Positions 36,973-47,897 of a DNA stretch of 64,000 bases are shown here, in pieces; within the stretch, counting starts at the first letter, position 1; the number at the start of each line of letters is the position of its first letter. The DNA is from Pseudomonas fortuita (GTDB lineage Bacteria; Pseudomonadota; Gammaproteobacteria; Pseudomonadales; Pseudomonadaceae). The stretch lies in the NCBI RefSeq assembly GCF_026898135.2, contig NZ_CP114035.2:785501-849500 (forward strand), in the 5' to 3' direction. The notes below the pieces were generated by a model, which was given only the letters and a program-made list of their open reading frames with translations, made no database searches and was not told where the DNA came from. Made by a program: the position numbers and the translations under genes.

Positions 36973-37762
36973 GCGTTCGGCGCCGGTCGGCGTGATGGAC
37001 TCGGGGGTCGGCGGTTTGTCGGTACTCGCCGAAATCCAGCGCCTGCTGCCCAACGAGACGCTGCTGTATGTGGCCGACTGCGGCCATGTGCCTTACGGTG
37101 AGAAGTCGCCGGACTATATACGCGAGCGCTGCCGGCATATTGCCGGGTTCTTCCAGGCACAAGGCGCCAAAGCCATGGTCCTGGCCTGTAACACCGCCAC
37201 GGTGGCGGCGGTGGCTGACTTGCGCGAGCTGTACCCGACTTGGCCGCTGGTGGGCATGGAGCCGGCCGTGAAGCCTGCTGCTGCCGCCACCCGCTCGGGC
37301 GTGGTCGGTGTACTGGCAACTACCGGTACCTTGCAAAGTGCCAAGTTTGCAGCGCTGCTGGACCGCTTCGCCAATGACGTCCAGGTGATTACTCAGCCAT
37401 GCCCTGGGCTGGTCGAGCTGATCGAGACCGGTGACCTGGCCAGCCCGGCGCTTCGCCAGATGCTGCTTGGCTATGTGCAGCCGTTGCTGGCCGCCGGCTG
37501 CGATACGCTGATCCTCGGTTGCACGCATTACCCCTTCTTGCGCCCGTTACTGGCCGACCTGGTGCCAGCGGACGTGGCGATCATCGACACCGGCGCCGCT
37601 GTGGCGCGTCAACTGCAAAGGCTGCTGGGTGCCAATGACCTGTTAGCCGAAGGCCCGGCCGGCGACACCCGCTTCTGGACCAGCGCTGACCCAGAATTCC
37701 TCCGAAAAATCCTGCCTGTGCTGTGGCATAAGTCCGACGATGTGCAAAGCTTTGCGTTGTGA
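36965..37762 (+). CDS. murI: Glutamate racemase
   Basis: A 265-residue MurI, which makes D-glutamate for peptidoglycan. The two catalytic cysteines are in [11 protein letters not shown] (about 74) and [11 protein letters not shown] (about 184), and the N-terminal [14 protein letters not shown] is the usual start. It overlaps the moeB stop by 8 nt and ends the hemA operon; the pagL gene follows after 104 nt. Confidence 0.96.
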   Translation: MAERSAPVGVMDSGVGGLSVLAEIQRLLPNETLLYVADCGHVPYGEKSPDYIRERCRHIAGFFQAQGAKAMVLACNTATVAAVADLRELYPTWPLVGMEPAVKPAAAATRSGVVGVLATTGTLQSAKFAALLDRFANDVQVITQPCPGLVELIETGDLASPALRQMLLGYVQPLLAAGCDTLILGCTHYPFLRPLLADLVPADVAIIDTGAAVARQLQRLLGANDLLAEGPAGDTRFWTSADPEFLRKILPVLWHKSDDVQSFAL

Positions 37763-37866
37763 AAAAAACGTGAAAAACAGCTGAACTATCGTTCCACTTC
37801 TGCTTTCTACCGCTTGCCTGATTGAGGCGGACACTAATAACAGCATCAGGAAGAAGGATGTTTCTC

Positions 37867-38385
37867 ATGAGGAAACTGCTCGGCTTGGCGGCGGCTGCCG
37901 CCTTTACTTTGGGTCAAGCAATGTCGGCACAGGCTGCCGACATTTCGGTTTCGGTGGGGCAGACCGGTGACTCGACCATGGTCTACCGGCTAGGGCTGCA
38001 ATCGAACTGGGACGCAAGCTGGTGGCAGACCAGTGTTGGTCGGCTGACCGGATATTGGGATGGGGCCTATACGTATTGGGACGGCGACGAGACGGCGAGC
38101 AACCATAGCTTGTCGTTCGCGCCAGTGTTCGTTTACGAATTTGCCGGGGAGTCGGTGAAGCCCTACATCGAAGCGGGGATCGGTGTAGCCGCGTTCTCCA
38201 GCACCGAGCTGGAAAGCAACGAGCTGGGCTCGGCATTCCAGTTCGAGGACCGCATCGGCTTTGGTTTGCGCTTTGCAGGGGGGCATGAGATCGGGGTGCG
38301 GGCGATCCATTATTCCAATGCGGGCATCAAAGAGCCTAACGATGGTGTGGAGAGCTATAGCTTGCACTACCGCATGGCGCTCTGA
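37867..38385 (+). CDS. pagL: PagL-type lipid A 3-O-deacylase
   Basis: A 172-residue outer-membrane beta-barrel with a signal peptide (LLGLAAAAAFTLGQAMSAQA). The C-terminal motif AIHYSNAGI and NDGVES holds the catalytic His, Ser and Glu of PagL, which removes the 3-O acyl chain of lipid A. The start is the second ATG: AAGAAGG lies 9 nt before it but abuts the first ATG at 37858. Alternating hydrophobic strands (WWQTSVGRLTGYWDGAYTYW) fit an eight-stranded barrel. A REP element follows directly. Confidence 0.9.
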   Translation: MRKLLGLAAAAAFTLGQAMSAQAADISVSVGQTGDSTMVYRLGLQSNWDASWWQTSVGRLTGYWDGAYTYWDGDETASNHSLSFAPVFVYEFAGESVKPYIEAGIGVAAFSSTELESNELGSAFQFEDRIGFGLRFAGGHEIGVRAIHYSNAGIKEPNDGVESYSLHYRMAL

Positions 38386-38390
38386 GTTCA

Positions 38391-38484
38391 CCTGCACAGG
38401 CCTTTTCGCGGGTGAACCCGCTCCCACAGGGAATGCACGATCCTCAAAGGGTGTGCGTTCTGTGGGGGCGGGGCTAACGCCGAT
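38391..38484. repeat. REP element with partial second copy
   Basis: A full type A REP at 38391-38432 (CCTGCACAGGCC...CCCGCTCCCACAG) and a decayed inverted copy at 38460-38484. It lies between the convergent pagL and SDR genes. Confidence 0.82.
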
Positions 38485-38493
38485 TTCAGGGGC

Positions 38494-39192
38494 TTAGCGC
38501 GTCAACGGCCATAGGCTGCTGAGTTCCAGCGCCTCCAGAACCAGTTCCGGTTCAGCTTGCGGCCACCGACGCAACAACGCTTCAGCAACGCTCTGTGGCG
38601 TCCATTGCTCCGGTATCGCCTGCGCCGACGTCACCGCTACCTTGAGCGACTGTGGCCCTACTATGGTCAGGCCTACCCCTTGAGCTTTCAAGGCCTGGCG
38701 CTGCTCACGCATCCACTGCGGCAGGTTGTTCCAGCCTGCAGTTACCTGCGTCGGGGCATACAATTGCAATGCCGAATAGCGGTTGAACACTGCCAACACC
38801 TGCGGTGAATCCCCCTTGGCCAGCAGGGGCAAGGCATGGCCAAGGCACTGCTCAGCCGCCAGCTGGTTGCTTGTGACGATCGCCTCGAACAGGTCGCTGT
38901 CCGCTACGTCGTCTGGCAGATAATCGCTGGTACCGGCATTGATGATCAGACCATCCAGCGAGCACCAGGCATGGCCTATCTGCTGGCAGGCATCCGCTGC
39001 ATTTGGCTCGGCATGCAACTGCCAGGGCAGGCGCAAGAATCGCCGACCATGTTGTGCTGCCAATCTTTCCAGTTCATCGCTTTCCTTCGTACTGGCGGCA
39101 ACGCGGTGGCCCTGTTCGAGCAAGCGTTCCACCAAAGCCAGACCTAGCCCATTGCTGGCGCCCGTAACCCAAAAACTGCGTGAGTTAGTCAA
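38494..39192 (-). CDS. Short-chain dehydrogenase/reductase-like protein, degenerate active site
   Basis: A 232-residue Rossmann protein of the SDR type. The cofactor loop TGASNGLG and the NAG structural motif (LIINAGTSDY) are present. At the place of the catalytic YxxxK the sequence reads YAPTQ, so the lysine is missing and no standard SDR chemistry is expected. It may bind NAD(P) without catalysis or use other residues. It follows phrB by 11 nt and is the last gene of the light-response cluster. Confidence 0.83.
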   Translation of the reverse strand: MTNSRSFWVTGASNGLGLALVERLLEQGHRVAASTKESDELERLAAQHGRRFLRLPWQLHAEPNAADACQQIGHAWCSLDGLIINAGTSDYLPDDVADSDLFEAIVTSNQLAAEQCLGHALPLLAKGDSPQVLAVFNRYSALQLYAPTQVTAGWNNLPQWMREQRQALKAQGVGLTIVGPQSLKVAVTSAQAIPEQWTPQSVAEALLRRWPQAEPELVLEALELSSLWPLTR

Positions 39193-39203
39193 GACGTTGT
39201 CCT

Positions 39204-40631
39204 CTAATCCTGCCGGCGGGGAAGGCCCTTGAAAGCTTCTATTGCACGCTGGCGACTGCTGCTGAGATCGACCATAGGACTGTGATACAAATTAGTAGCA
39301 AATAGATCCCTGGATTTCATCGGTTCATGGATATTTTTCTCATCTATGTCACGTAGGTCCGGCAGCCAGTGCCGAATGAAATGCCCCTGAGGGTCGAAAC
39401 GCTGAGACTGTGAAATCGGGTTGAAGATACGGAAGTAGGGCACTGCGTCCGTTCCGGTGGACGCGCTCCACTGCCAGCCGCCATTGTTGGCCGCCAGGTC
39501 ACCGTCTATCAAGTGGCGCATGAAGTGCCGCTCGCCCTTGCGCCAGTCGATCAGCAGGTTCTTGCTGAGGAACATGGCCACGATCATGCGCAGCCGATTA
39601 TGCATCCATCCGGTGTGGAGCAACTGGCGCATGGCGGCGTCGATGATCGGGAAACCCGTACGGCCCTGTTCCCAGGCTTCAAGGTCGGCCGGTGCATCAC
39701 GCCAGGGCAGGGCTTCGGTCTGGGCGCGGAAGGCACGGTGTCGCGAGACCTGAGGGTAACCGCACAGGATGTGCTTGTAGAACTCGCGCCAGAGCAGCTC
39801 GTTGATCCAGGTCTGCACGCCCGTACTGCCACTGTCGAATTCGCCCCGGTTGCTGGCCAGTGCACCGTGCAGGCACTGGCGAGGCGATATCACGCCGGCG
39901 GCCAGGTAAGGCGAAAGCTGGCTGGTACCAGGTTTGGCAGGCAGGTCACGCAGTTGCTGGTAGTCATCAATGGCTTCGTCGAGAAAGCGGGACAGCCGCC
40001 CCTGCGCCTGCGCTTCACCCGCTGGCCAGTGTTCACGCAGAGCGCGGGCGGGTGTTTCAAAACCGTCCACGTGTTGCGGAACAGGGTCGGCAGGGATGTG
40101 CAGCGGTGCCTGCCGCTTAACCCGGTGGGCCAACGCGGGCAGGCTGCGATGCAGGTGCTCCAGGCAGGTTTTCTTGAACTGGCTGAAAACCTGAAAATAA
40201 TCGCCACTGCGGGTGAGGATGGTGCCCGGGCGGAACAACAGCTGGTCGAGGTGGCTGTGTGCCTGAATGCCCGACTTTTCTAGCAGGGCGCGGGTGGCAT
40301 CATCGCGGCGCTGCTCGTTGATGCCGTACTCTTCGTTCCAGTGAACGCTTGCCACCTGATGTTGGCGGCATACCTCCAGCACGGCTTGTGGTGCCTGCTC
40401 CCAGGTGTCTATCTTGCGGATCAGCAGGGGGATATTCAGGCCTTCCAGCGATTGGCGCAGGTCGCGCAGGCTGCGCAGCCAGAAATCGACTTTGCAGGCG
40501 GCGTCATCATGGGCCTGCCATTGCCCGGGGCTGATCAGCCACAGGGCGATGGTGGGCCCGCGCTCGGTGGCGGCGCTGAGCGCGGTGTTGTCATCGATGC
40601 GCAGGTCACTGCGCAGCCAGGTCAGGTGCAT
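39204..40631 (-). CDS. phrB: Deoxyribodipyrimidine photolyase (class I CPD)
   Basis: A 475-residue photolyase that splits UV pyrimidine dimers using blue light. The N-terminal antenna domain begins MHLTWLRSDLRIDDNTAL. The FAD domain shows WINELLWREFYKHIL, GFPIIDAAMRQL, TGWMHNRLRM and NNGGWQWSASTGTDAVPYFRIFNP, all canonical. It overlaps the MerR-type regulator by 10 nt and is probably regulated by it in response to light. Confidence 0.96.
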   Translation of the reverse strand: MHLTWLRSDLRIDDNTALSAATERGPTIALWLISPGQWQAHDDAACKVDFWLRSLRDLRQSLEGLNIPLLIRKIDTWEQAPQAVLEVCRQHQVASVHWNEEYGINEQRRDDATRALLEKSGIQAHSHLDQLLFRPGTILTRSGDYFQVFSQFKKTCLEHLHRSLPALAHRVKRQAPLHIPADPVPQHVDGFETPARALREHWPAGEAQAQGRLSRFLDEAIDDYQQLRDLPAKPGTSQLSPYLAAGVISPRQCLHGALASNRGEFDSGSTGVQTWINELLWREFYKHILCGYPQVSRHRAFRAQTEALPWRDAPADLEAWEQGRTGFPIIDAAMRQLLHTGWMHNRLRMIVAMFLSKNLLIDWRKGERHFMRHLIDGDLAANNGGWQWSASTGTDAVPYFRIFNPISQSQRFDPQGHFIRHWLPDLRDIDEKNIHEPMKSRDLFATNLYHSPMVDLSSSRQRAIEAFKGLPRRQD

Positions 40632-41521
40632 GGGGCATTCATCTCTACAGGCAGGCGGTCATGGGCTTGAAGCAAGCTCAATGCCACTTGCGGGGTGTCG
40701 AACAGGGCGAGGTTGGGCAACTTGAGGGCACGCAGCTGCGCTTCATGCAGCAACAGCGTCGGGCCGCCGGCCAGGATTGGCATGGGCAGGTTGTGCAGGG
40801 TGCGTTGCAGTGCCTTGCCATCGATGCGGGGCCCCAGGTGCAGAAGTACGGCGCGGGGGCTGAGCGTGCTGACGGCGCGTTGAAGGTGCGGGCCGGCAAC
40901 GGGGCGCTCCAGCACCTCGACCGGGAACCCGTTGCTGGTGAACAGCCAGGCGCAAAGCCATAAACCGGGGCTGAAGACACGTTCACTGTCTTCCACCAGC
41001 AACACCGCAGGGCCCTGCAGCAGCTGGTTGTCATGGTAGACGCGGGCACCTAGCTTGCTGCGTAGCCAACTGTGGAAAAACGCCTGTTCCAGCTGCGCAT
41101 TGAAGTAACTACGCCAGCGCAGGTCGAGGAGGTCGAGCAGCGGCAGCAGCAGTTGTTCGCACAGGGTAACGGCCGGGTACAGGGCCATGGCCTGGTTGAG
41201 CTGCTGGTCAAGGGCGCGCTGGGACAGGTTGGCAATGGCCTCGATCAGCTGGAATTGTCGGGCCTGCCAGTCACCTTTGGGCGGTGTGCCGGAGGGTTTG
41301 TCGAGCAGCTCGCGTACCTGGCCGACCGATGCCCCACGCTGCAACCAGCCAAGGATTGCCTCGACCCGACCCACCTGATCCAGCGGATACAGGCGATGCC
41401 CCTTGGCGGTGCGCTGCGGCTTGAGCAGGCCATACCGGCGCTCCCAGGCGCGCAGGGTGACCGGATTCACGCCAGTGCGACGGGCAAGTTCGCCGATGGG
41501 CAGCAAGGTTTCAGACTGCAT
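40622..41521 (-). CDS. LitR/PplR-type MerR regulator of the light response
   Basis: A 299-residue MerR-family protein. The HTH (residues about 5-75) is LLPIGELARRTGVNPVTLRAWERRYGLLKPQRT, typical of CarA/CarH/LitR regulators. The C-terminal part (about 85-280) has the size of the B12-binding region of CarH, but the cobalamin motif (DxHxxG) is not visible, as reported for the class of LitR found in P. putida (PplR proteins, which work with LOV photoreceptors). It overlaps both phrB and the TudS/DUF1722 gene. Two TGTACA-type palindromes nearby are its likely operators. Confidence 0.88.
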   Translation of the reverse strand: MQSETLLPIGELARRTGVNPVTLRAWERRYGLLKPQRTAKGHRLYPLDQVGRVEAILGWLQRGASVGQVRELLDKPSGTPPKGDWQARQFQLIEAIANLSQRALDQQLNQAMALYPAVTLCEQLLLPLLDLLDLRWRSYFNAQLEQAFFHSWLRSKLGARVYHDNQLLQGPAVLLVEDSERVFSPGLWLCAWLFTSNGFPVEVLERPVAGPHLQRAVSTLSPRAVLLHLGPRIDGKALQRTLHNLPMPILAGGPTLLLHEAQLRALKLPNLALFDTPQVALSLLQAHDRLPVEMNAPCT

Positions 41522-42479
41522 TGCGCAAGCCCAGACTTTCCGGGTGCGGCTGCAGGTAGGCCTGTTGCAGCAGGTACGGGTCTGGATGCTTGCGCAAGTG
41601 GTGCTTGAGCAGGGTCAGCGGCACCACCAGCGGCACTACGCCTTGCTGGTACTGGCTGATGATTGTCTGCAACTCGGCTTTGTCTTGCTGCGTGAGGTTG
41701 TCCTTGAAATAGCCGCTGATGTGCTGCAGCACATTGCAATGGGTGCCGCGGCTGGCACAGCGTCTCAGGGCCTGCATCAGCTGGCTGAAGTAGCGTGGGC
41801 CGATGGTTTGTGGGTCGTCATCCTTGCTCATGCTGCCGAGCAGGCGGCCCAAGGTGCGGTAGGCCTGGGGGTTGTTGGCCATCACCAGGTATTTGTAACG
41901 CGAATGAAAGCGCACCAGGCTTCCACGGCTAAGGCCCTCGGCCAGCAGGCGCTGCCAGTCGGCGTAGGCGTACACGCGGCTGATGAAGTTCTCGCGCAGC
42001 ACCGGGTCATGCAGGCGACCTTCTTCTTCCACAGGCAGGTCCGGGCGTCTTGCGCAGAACGCTTGGGCATACACGCCGCGCCCCCCCTGGATGGCCGGGT
42101 GGCCATTGTCCTGATACACCTTGACCCGCTCCAGGCCGCAAGAGGGCGATTTCTGCATGAAAATATAGCCGCAGATGCTGTCGAGCTCGGCGGCCATCTG
42201 CTCGCCATAGTTGCGTAGCGGGCCGGTCAGGTCCATGCCTGGGTTACGGGTACCGACCACTTCCGGTCGTTCGGGATTGCCGACGAGGCGGATCGGGTCG
42301 CGCGGTATGCCCAGGCCGATGGCAACTTCCGGGCACACCGGCAGCCAGTCGAAATGGGCGTCCAGTTGCGTACGGCACAGGTCTGAGGCCTTATGGCCGC
42401 CGTTGTAACGCACGCTGTGCCCGGTCAGGCAGGCGCTGATGGCGATACGCGGCTTGCTGTGGGCTGAAGTGTCGTGCAT
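41511..42479 (-). CDS. TudS-like desulfidase (DUF523) fused to DUF1722
   Basis: A 322-residue two-domain protein. The N-terminal DUF523 domain (1-155) has three conserved cysteines, in ISACLTGHSVRYNGG, LPVCPEVAIGLG and KSPSCGLERVKVY. In thiouracil desulfidase TudS the equivalent residues hold a [4Fe-4S] cluster. The C-terminal DUF1722 (about 170-315) contains FHSRYKYLVMANNPQAYRTLG. A role in removing sulfur from damaged or thiolated nucleobases would fit the neighbouring photolyase, since thiouridine in tRNA is a UV target; that is inference. It is first in the four-gene unit and has an operator palindrome 14 nt upstream. Confidence 0.87.
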   Translation of the reverse strand: MHDTSAHSKPRIAISACLTGHSVRYNGGHKASDLCRTQLDAHFDWLPVCPEVAIGLGIPRDPIRLVGNPERPEVVGTRNPGMDLTGPLRNYGEQMAAELDSICGYIFMQKSPSCGLERVKVYQDNGHPAIQGGRGVYAQAFCARRPDLPVEEEGRLHDPVLRENFISRVYAYADWQRLLAEGLSRGSLVRFHSRYKYLVMANNPQAYRTLGRLLGSMSKDDDPQTIGPRYFSQLMQALRRCASRGTHCNVLQHISGYFKDNLTQQDKAELQTIISQYQQGVVPLVVPLTLLKHHLRKHPDPYLLQQAYLQPHPESLGLRNAV

Positions 42480-42492
42480 GGCTGTCTCCCGT

Positions 42493-42526
42493 AAACCTGT
42501 ACGAGTCTAAAATCTTGTACAGGTTT
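42493..42526. promoter_or_regulatory. Operator-like palindrome before the TudS/MerR/phrB operon
   Basis: Perfect inverted repeat AAACCTGTAC-N14-GTACAGGTTT, 14 nt upstream of the DUF523 gene start. Read as TGTACR-N12-TGTACA it matches the PplR (LitR) operator form I recall for P. putida. It probably overlaps the promoter. Confidence 0.72.
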
Positions 42527-42579
42527 ATTCCAGCACAGCCCGGAAGTTATGCAAACTAGAATTTGTGTATGGCGCTAAA

Positions 42580-43605
<1,026 letters not shown>

Positions 43606-43611
43606 TCAGGC

Positions 43612-43645
43612 AAACCTGTACAATCCAGAAATCCTGTATAAGGTT
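43612..43645. promoter_or_regulatory. Operator-like palindrome before the renalase gene
   Basis: AAACCTGTAC-N14-GTATAAGGTT, with the same spacing as the site at 42493-42526. Read inward it is TGTACA-N12-TGTATA. It lies 46 nt before the renalase start and 109 nt before the divergent epimerase gene. Confidence 0.68.
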
Positions 43646-43753
43646 ATACCGCTTTGGCGGTCAGGTTGGCCTATGTTTATCCGAGAGCGTCGGGTCAAAA
43701 AAGTGCCTTGATGTTAAAAATAGACCACCGCCGCATTCTGCGAGGACACAGCC

Positions 43754-44659
43754 ATGCATATATTGCTGACAGGCGGCACCGGGTTGATTGGCAAGCATCT
43801 TTGCCAGTACTGGCTTGGCCAGGGGCACCGGCTTACGGTTTGGAGCCGGCGACCTGAACAGGTGGCGAAAATATGTGGCAGTGGCGTGCGTGGCATCGCC
43901 CGGCTGGAGCAACTGGAGGCGGACGATCACCTTGATGCGGTGGTCAACCTGGCCGGTGCGCCGATTGCCGATCGGCCCTGGACGGCTGCCCGGCGCAACC
44001 TGCTGTGGGCTAGCCGGGTCACCCTGACCGAGCAATTGCTGACCTGGTTGGGCACCCGTGAGAAACGCCCGGACGTGCTGATCTCCGGGTCTGCGGTGGG
44101 CTGGTACGGTGACGGTGGCGAACGCGAGCTGACCGAGGCTTCGCCACCGGTACGCGAAGATTTCGCCAGCCAGTTGTGCATTGCCTGGGAAGAAACGGCC
44201 CAGCGCTCCCTGGCACAGGGGATCCGCGTGGTGCTGGTGCGCACCGGGCTGGTGCTGGCCAGCGATGGCGGCTTTTTGTCGCGCCTGCGCGTGCCCTTCA
44301 AGCTGGGGCTGGGCGGGCCATTGGGTGATGGGCGGCAATGGATGCCGTGGGTCCATATAGACGATCAGGTCGCCCTGATTGATTTTCTCTTGCAGCAAAA
44401 GGATGCCAGCGGTCCTTATAATGCCTGCGCCCCGGAGCCGGTGCGTAACCGTGAGTTCGCCAGGCGCCTGGGCCGGGCCCTGCATCGGCCGGCGCTGCTG
44501 CCGGTGCCGTCATTGTTGCTCAAGGCTGGCCTGGGGGAGATGTCGACCTTGCTGCTGGGCGGCCAGCGGGCACGCCCGGTACGCTTGCTGGCGGCTGGCT
44601 TCACCTTCCGTTTCAACGATCTGCAATCGGCCCTGGACGACCTGTCCAGCCGCCTCTGA
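43754..44659 (+). CDS. TIGR01777-family NAD-dependent epimerase (YfcH-like)
   Basis: A 301-residue extended SDR protein. The N-terminal [16 protein letters not shown] is the NAD(P) loop, with [15 protein letters not shown] and SGSAVGWYG around the active site region. A C-terminal DUF1731-like domain ([27 protein letters not shown]) identifies the YfcH group, whose substrate is not known. It lies 13 nt before hemH and is probably co-transcribed with it; it diverges from the renalase gene across the second operator. Confidence 0.9.
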   Translation: MHILLTGGTGLIGKHLCQYWLGQGHRLTVWSRRPEQVAKICGSGVRGIARLEQLEADDHLDAVVNLAGAPIADRPWTAARRNLLWASRVTLTEQLLTWLGTREKRPDVLISGSAVGWYGDGGERELTEASPPVREDFASQLCIAWEETAQRSLAQGIRVVLVRTGLVLASDGGFLSRLRVPFKLGLGGPLGDGRQWMPWVHIDDQVALIDFLLQQKDASGPYNACAPEPVRNREFARRLGRALHRPALLPVPSLLLKAGLGEMSTLLLGGQRARPVRLLAAGFTFRFNDLQSALDDLSSRL

Positions 44660-44672
44660 CATAGGACGCTGC

Positions 44673-45689
44673 ATGACCGATCACGCCCTGCTGCTGGTCA
44701 ACCTGGGTTCTCCGGCATCCACCTCGGTTGCCGATGTGCGCCGCTACCTCAACCAGTTTCTGATGGACCCGTATGTTGTCGACCTGCCCTGGCCGGTGCG
44801 GCGCTTGCTGGTGTCGCTGATACTGCTCAAACGCCCGGAGCAGTCGGCGCATGCCTACGGCTCGATCTGGTGGGAGGAAGGCTCGCCGCTGGTGGTGCTG
44901 ACCCGCCGTTTACAGTCCGCAATGGTCGAGCACTGGCCCCATGGCCCGGTGGAGATTGCCATGCGCTATGGCCAGCCAGCCTTGCCCGAAGTGCTGGAAC
45001 GCCTGGCAGCTCAAGGCGTGCGCAAGGTGACCTTGGCACCGCTTTATCCACAGTTTGCCGACAGTACCGTGACCACTGTGGTCGAGCTGGCCAAACAGGT
45101 GGTCAACGAACGCCAGCTGCCGCTGCAGATGCGCGTGCTGCAGCCGTTCTACGAGCACCCTGAATACATCGAGGCGCTGGCTGCCAGCGCCCGGCCTTAC
45201 CTGGAACAGGATTACGACCACCTGTTGCTGAGCTTCCATGGCTTGCCCGAGCGGCACTTGAAGAAGCTGTTTCCGAAGGGCAGCAAGCACGACCTGCGTA
45301 CCGCCGATTGCTGTCACGGTGCATCCGCCGAGGTGCGTGCGGTGTGTTACCGCGGGCAATGCCTGGCTACGGCCAAAGCCTTTGCGCAGAGCATTGGCAT
45401 ACCGGATGGCAAATGGTCGGTATCGTTCCAGTCACGGCTGGGTCGGGACAAGTGGATCGAACCGTACACCGAGACCCGGCTGGATGAGCTGGCCAAGGCC
45501 GGTGTGAAAAAGTTGCTGGTGATGTGCCCGGCGTTCGTGGCCGATTGCATCGAGACGCTGGAAGAAATCGGTATGCGGGGCAGCGAACAGTTCGTCGAGG
45601 CTGGCGGGCGGGAGCTGGTGCTGGTGCCATGCCTGAATGATCACCCGGAGTGGGTGAGGGTGCTGGCGCAGATGTGCGAAAAGGCCTGA
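44673..45689 (+). CDS. hemH: Ferrochelatase
   Basis: A 338-residue HemH, which inserts ferrous iron in protoporphyrin IX, the last step of haem synthesis. The conserved metal-site His is in [15 protein letters not shown]. The N-terminal [12 protein letters not shown] and the C-terminal [15 protein letters not shown] are family marks. The ATG at 44673 with TAGGA upstream gives normal length; a longer open frame overlapping the epimerase is rejected. A REP pair follows. Confidence 0.96.
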   Translation: MTDHALLLVNLGSPASTSVADVRRYLNQFLMDPYVVDLPWPVRRLLVSLILLKRPEQSAHAYGSIWWEEGSPLVVLTRRLQSAMVEHWPHGPVEIAMRYGQPALPEVLERLAAQGVRKVTLAPLYPQFADSTVTTVVELAKQVVNERQLPLQMRVLQPFYEHPEYIEALAASARPYLEQDYDHLLLSFHGLPERHLKKLFPKGSKHDLRTADCCHGASAEVRAVCYRGQCLATAKAFAQSIGIPDGKWSVSFQSRLGRDKWIEPYTETRLDELAKAGVKKLLVMCPAFVADCIETLEEIGMRGSEQFVEAGGRELVLVPCLNDHPEWVRVLAQMCEKA

Positions 45690-45700
45690 CATTGCGGCTG

Positions 45701-45804
45701 CCTGTACCGGCCCTGTCGCCGGCAAGCCCGCTCCCACAGGAGCAACACAGTATCTGAAGCCTGTGGTGTACCTGTGGGGGCGGGCCTGCCGGCGATAGGG
45801 GCGG
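45701..45804. repeat. REP pair (type A variant)
   Basis: Arms at 45701-45741 and 45769-45804 with the TGTCGCCGGCAAGCCCGC / GCGGGCCTGCCGGCGA variant core. It lies between the convergent hemH and uraA genes. Confidence 0.88.
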
Positions 45805-45821
45805 TTCGGGTTAAAGCCGGA

Positions 45822-47096
45822 TCAAGGCAAGTGATCATCCAGCTGCTTGTGCTTCCATCCATCATTACCCGGCAGGATCAGGTTCAGGGCAATCGCCACG
45901 ATGGCGCACAGGGCGATGCCCTTAAGGCCCCAGTCGTCCGGGCCGTCACCGCTGCCGATCAGCACGCCGCCGATACCAAACACCAAGGTTACCGACACGA
46001 TCACCAGGTTGCGCGCTTCGGCCAGGTCGATCTTGTGGCGGATCATGGTGTTCATGCCCACCGCCGCGATCGAACCAAACAGCAGGCACAGAATACCGCC
46101 CATCACTGGCACCGGGATGCTTTGCAGCAGCGCGCCGAACTTGCCGATGAACGCCAGGGTAATGGCGAAGACCGCCGCCCAGGTCATGATCTTCGGGTTG
46201 TAGTTCTTGGTCAGCATCACCGCGCCAGTCACTTCGGCGTAGGTGGTGTTTGGCGGGCCGCCGAACAGGCCGGCCGCCGTGGTGGCCAGGCCGTCACCTA
46301 GCAAGGTACGGTGCAGGCCAGGCTTTTTCAGGTAGTCACGGCCGGTCACGCTACCGACCGCGATCACCCCGCCGATGTGCTCGATGGCCGGCGCCAGGGC
46401 AACCGGGACGATGAACAGGATGGCCTGCCAGTTGAACGCCGGTGCGGTGAAATTGGGGATTTCCAGCCACGGTGCGGCGGCTATCCGGGCCGTGTCGACC
46501 ACGCCAAAGGCGAACGACAGGGCAAAGCCCACCAGCACGCCGGAGATGATCGGGACCAGGCGGAAAATACCTTTGCCGAACACGGCGACGATCAAGGTTG
46601 TCAGCAGGGCTGGCATGGAGATCAGCATGGCGGTCTTGTAGGGCATCAACGCAACGCCGTCCCCACCCTTGCCCATTGCCATGTTGGCGGCAATCGGTGC
46701 CATGGCCAGGCCGATGGAGATGATCACCGGGCCGATCACCACAGGCGGCAGCATGCGGTCGATAAAACCGGTGCCTTTGATTTTTACCATCAGGCCCATG
46801 AAGGTGTACACGAAACCTGCAGCCATCACGCCGCCCATGGTCTCGGCCAGGCCGAACTGGCCCTTGGCGAGGATGATCGGGGTGATGAAGGCAAAGCTGG
46901 AGGCCAGGAAAACCGGTACCTGGCGGCCGGTAACCAGCTGGAACAGCAGCGTGCCGATGCCGGCGGTGAACAACGCGACGTTCGGGTCGAGGCCGGTGAT
47001 CAGTGGCATCAGCACCAACGCGCCAAATGCCACGAAGAGCATCTGCGCGCCCGAAACGACCTGGCGCCAGAGCGGGTCGTTGAAGCCGTCCTGCAT
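45822..47096 (-). CDS. uraA: Uracil permease (NCS2 family)
   Basis: A 424-residue NCS2 nucleobase permease with about 14 membrane segments. The region GPPNTTYAEVTGAVMLTKNYNPKIM holds the conserved substrate-site helix of UraA, and PVALAPAIEHIGGV carries the Glu that binds uracil. It starts 2 nt after upp, so uptake and ribosylation of uracil are made from one transcript. Confidence 0.95.
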   Translation of the reverse strand: MQDGFNDPLWRQVVSGAQMLFVAFGALVLMPLITGLDPNVALFTAGIGTLLFQLVTGRQVPVFLASSFAFITPIILAKGQFGLAETMGGVMAAGFVYTFMGLMVKIKGTGFIDRMLPPVVIGPVIISIGLAMAPIAANMAMGKGGDGVALMPYKTAMLISMPALLTTLIVAVFGKGIFRLVPIISGVLVGFALSFAFGVVDTARIAAAPWLEIPNFTAPAFNWQAILFIVPVALAPAIEHIGGVIAVGSVTGRDYLKKPGLHRTLLGDGLATTAAGLFGGPPNTTYAEVTGAVMLTKNYNPKIMTWAAVFAITLAFIGKFGALLQSIPVPVMGGILCLLFGSIAAVGMNTMIRHKIDLAEARNLVIVSVTLVFGIGGVLIGSGDGPDDWGLKGIALCAIVAIALNLILPGNDGWKHKQLDDHLP

Positions 47097-47098
47097 GG

Positions 47099-47737
47099 TC
47101 AGGCGTCCTTTTGCTTGGTGCCGAAGATCTTGTCACCGGCATCGCCCAGGCCCGGCACGATGTAGCCGTGTTCGTTCAGGCGCTGATCGATCGAGGCGGT
47201 GTAGATCTTCACGTCCGGGTGGGCTTTTTCCACCACGTCGATGCCTTCTGGCGCGGCGACCAGGACCATGGCCCGGATCTCTTTGCAGCCGGCCTTTTTC
47301 AGCAGGTCGATGGTGGCGACCATCGAACCGCCGGTGGCCAGCATCGGGTCGATGATCAGGGCCAGGCGCTGGTTGATGTCCGGCGCGAGTTTTTCCAGGT
47401 AGGTATGGGCTTCGAGGGTTTCTTCGTTGCGGGCAACGCCGACGGCACTGACCTTGGCACCCGGGATCAGGCTGAGCACGCCGTCGAGCATGCCGATGCC
47501 GGCGCGCAGGATGGGGACTACCGTGATCTTCTTGCCGGCAATTTTTTCAACTTGCACCTTGCCACACCAGCCGTCGATCTCGTAGGTTTCGAGTGGCAGG
47601 TCCTGGGTGGCTTCATAGGTCAGGAGCGCGCCGACTTCCTGGGCGAGTTCGCGAAAATTCTTGGTGCTGATATCGGCACGGCGCATCAGGCCGAGCTTGT
47701 GGCGGATCAGCGGGTGGCGGATCTCACGAGTGGGCAT
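47099..47737 (-). CDS. upp: Uracil phosphoribosyltransferase
   Basis: A 212-residue UPRTase that converts uracil and PRPP to UMP. The PRPP loop is [23 protein letters not shown] (about 126-148) and the C-terminal uracil site is [17 protein letters not shown]. It is first in the upp-uraA operon and divergent from hpt across 160 nt, so purine and pyrimidine salvage share one promoter region. Confidence 0.97.
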   Translation of the reverse strand: MPTREIRHPLIRHKLGLMRRADISTKNFRELAQEVGALLTYEATQDLPLETYEIDGWCGKVQVEKIAGKKITVVPILRAGIGMLDGVLSLIPGAKVSAVGVARNEETLEAHTYLEKLAPDINQRLALIIDPMLATGGSMVATIDLLKKAGCKEIRAMVLVAAPEGIDVVEKAHPDVKIYTASIDQRLNEHGYIVPGLGDAGDKIFGTKQKDA

Positions 47738-47897
47738 AGGGGGCTCCGAAAGGCGGGCAAAAAAACCGCGCTAGATTAATCTATTCAACCTGTGCTGTCG
47801 TCTGGTCATTTTGGACGTTAGTCCATAAATGCTTGATCTGGGACGAGCGGATGCGTACCTTTGCCCGCTTTTCCAAAATGCACCCCCGGAGAGCGCC

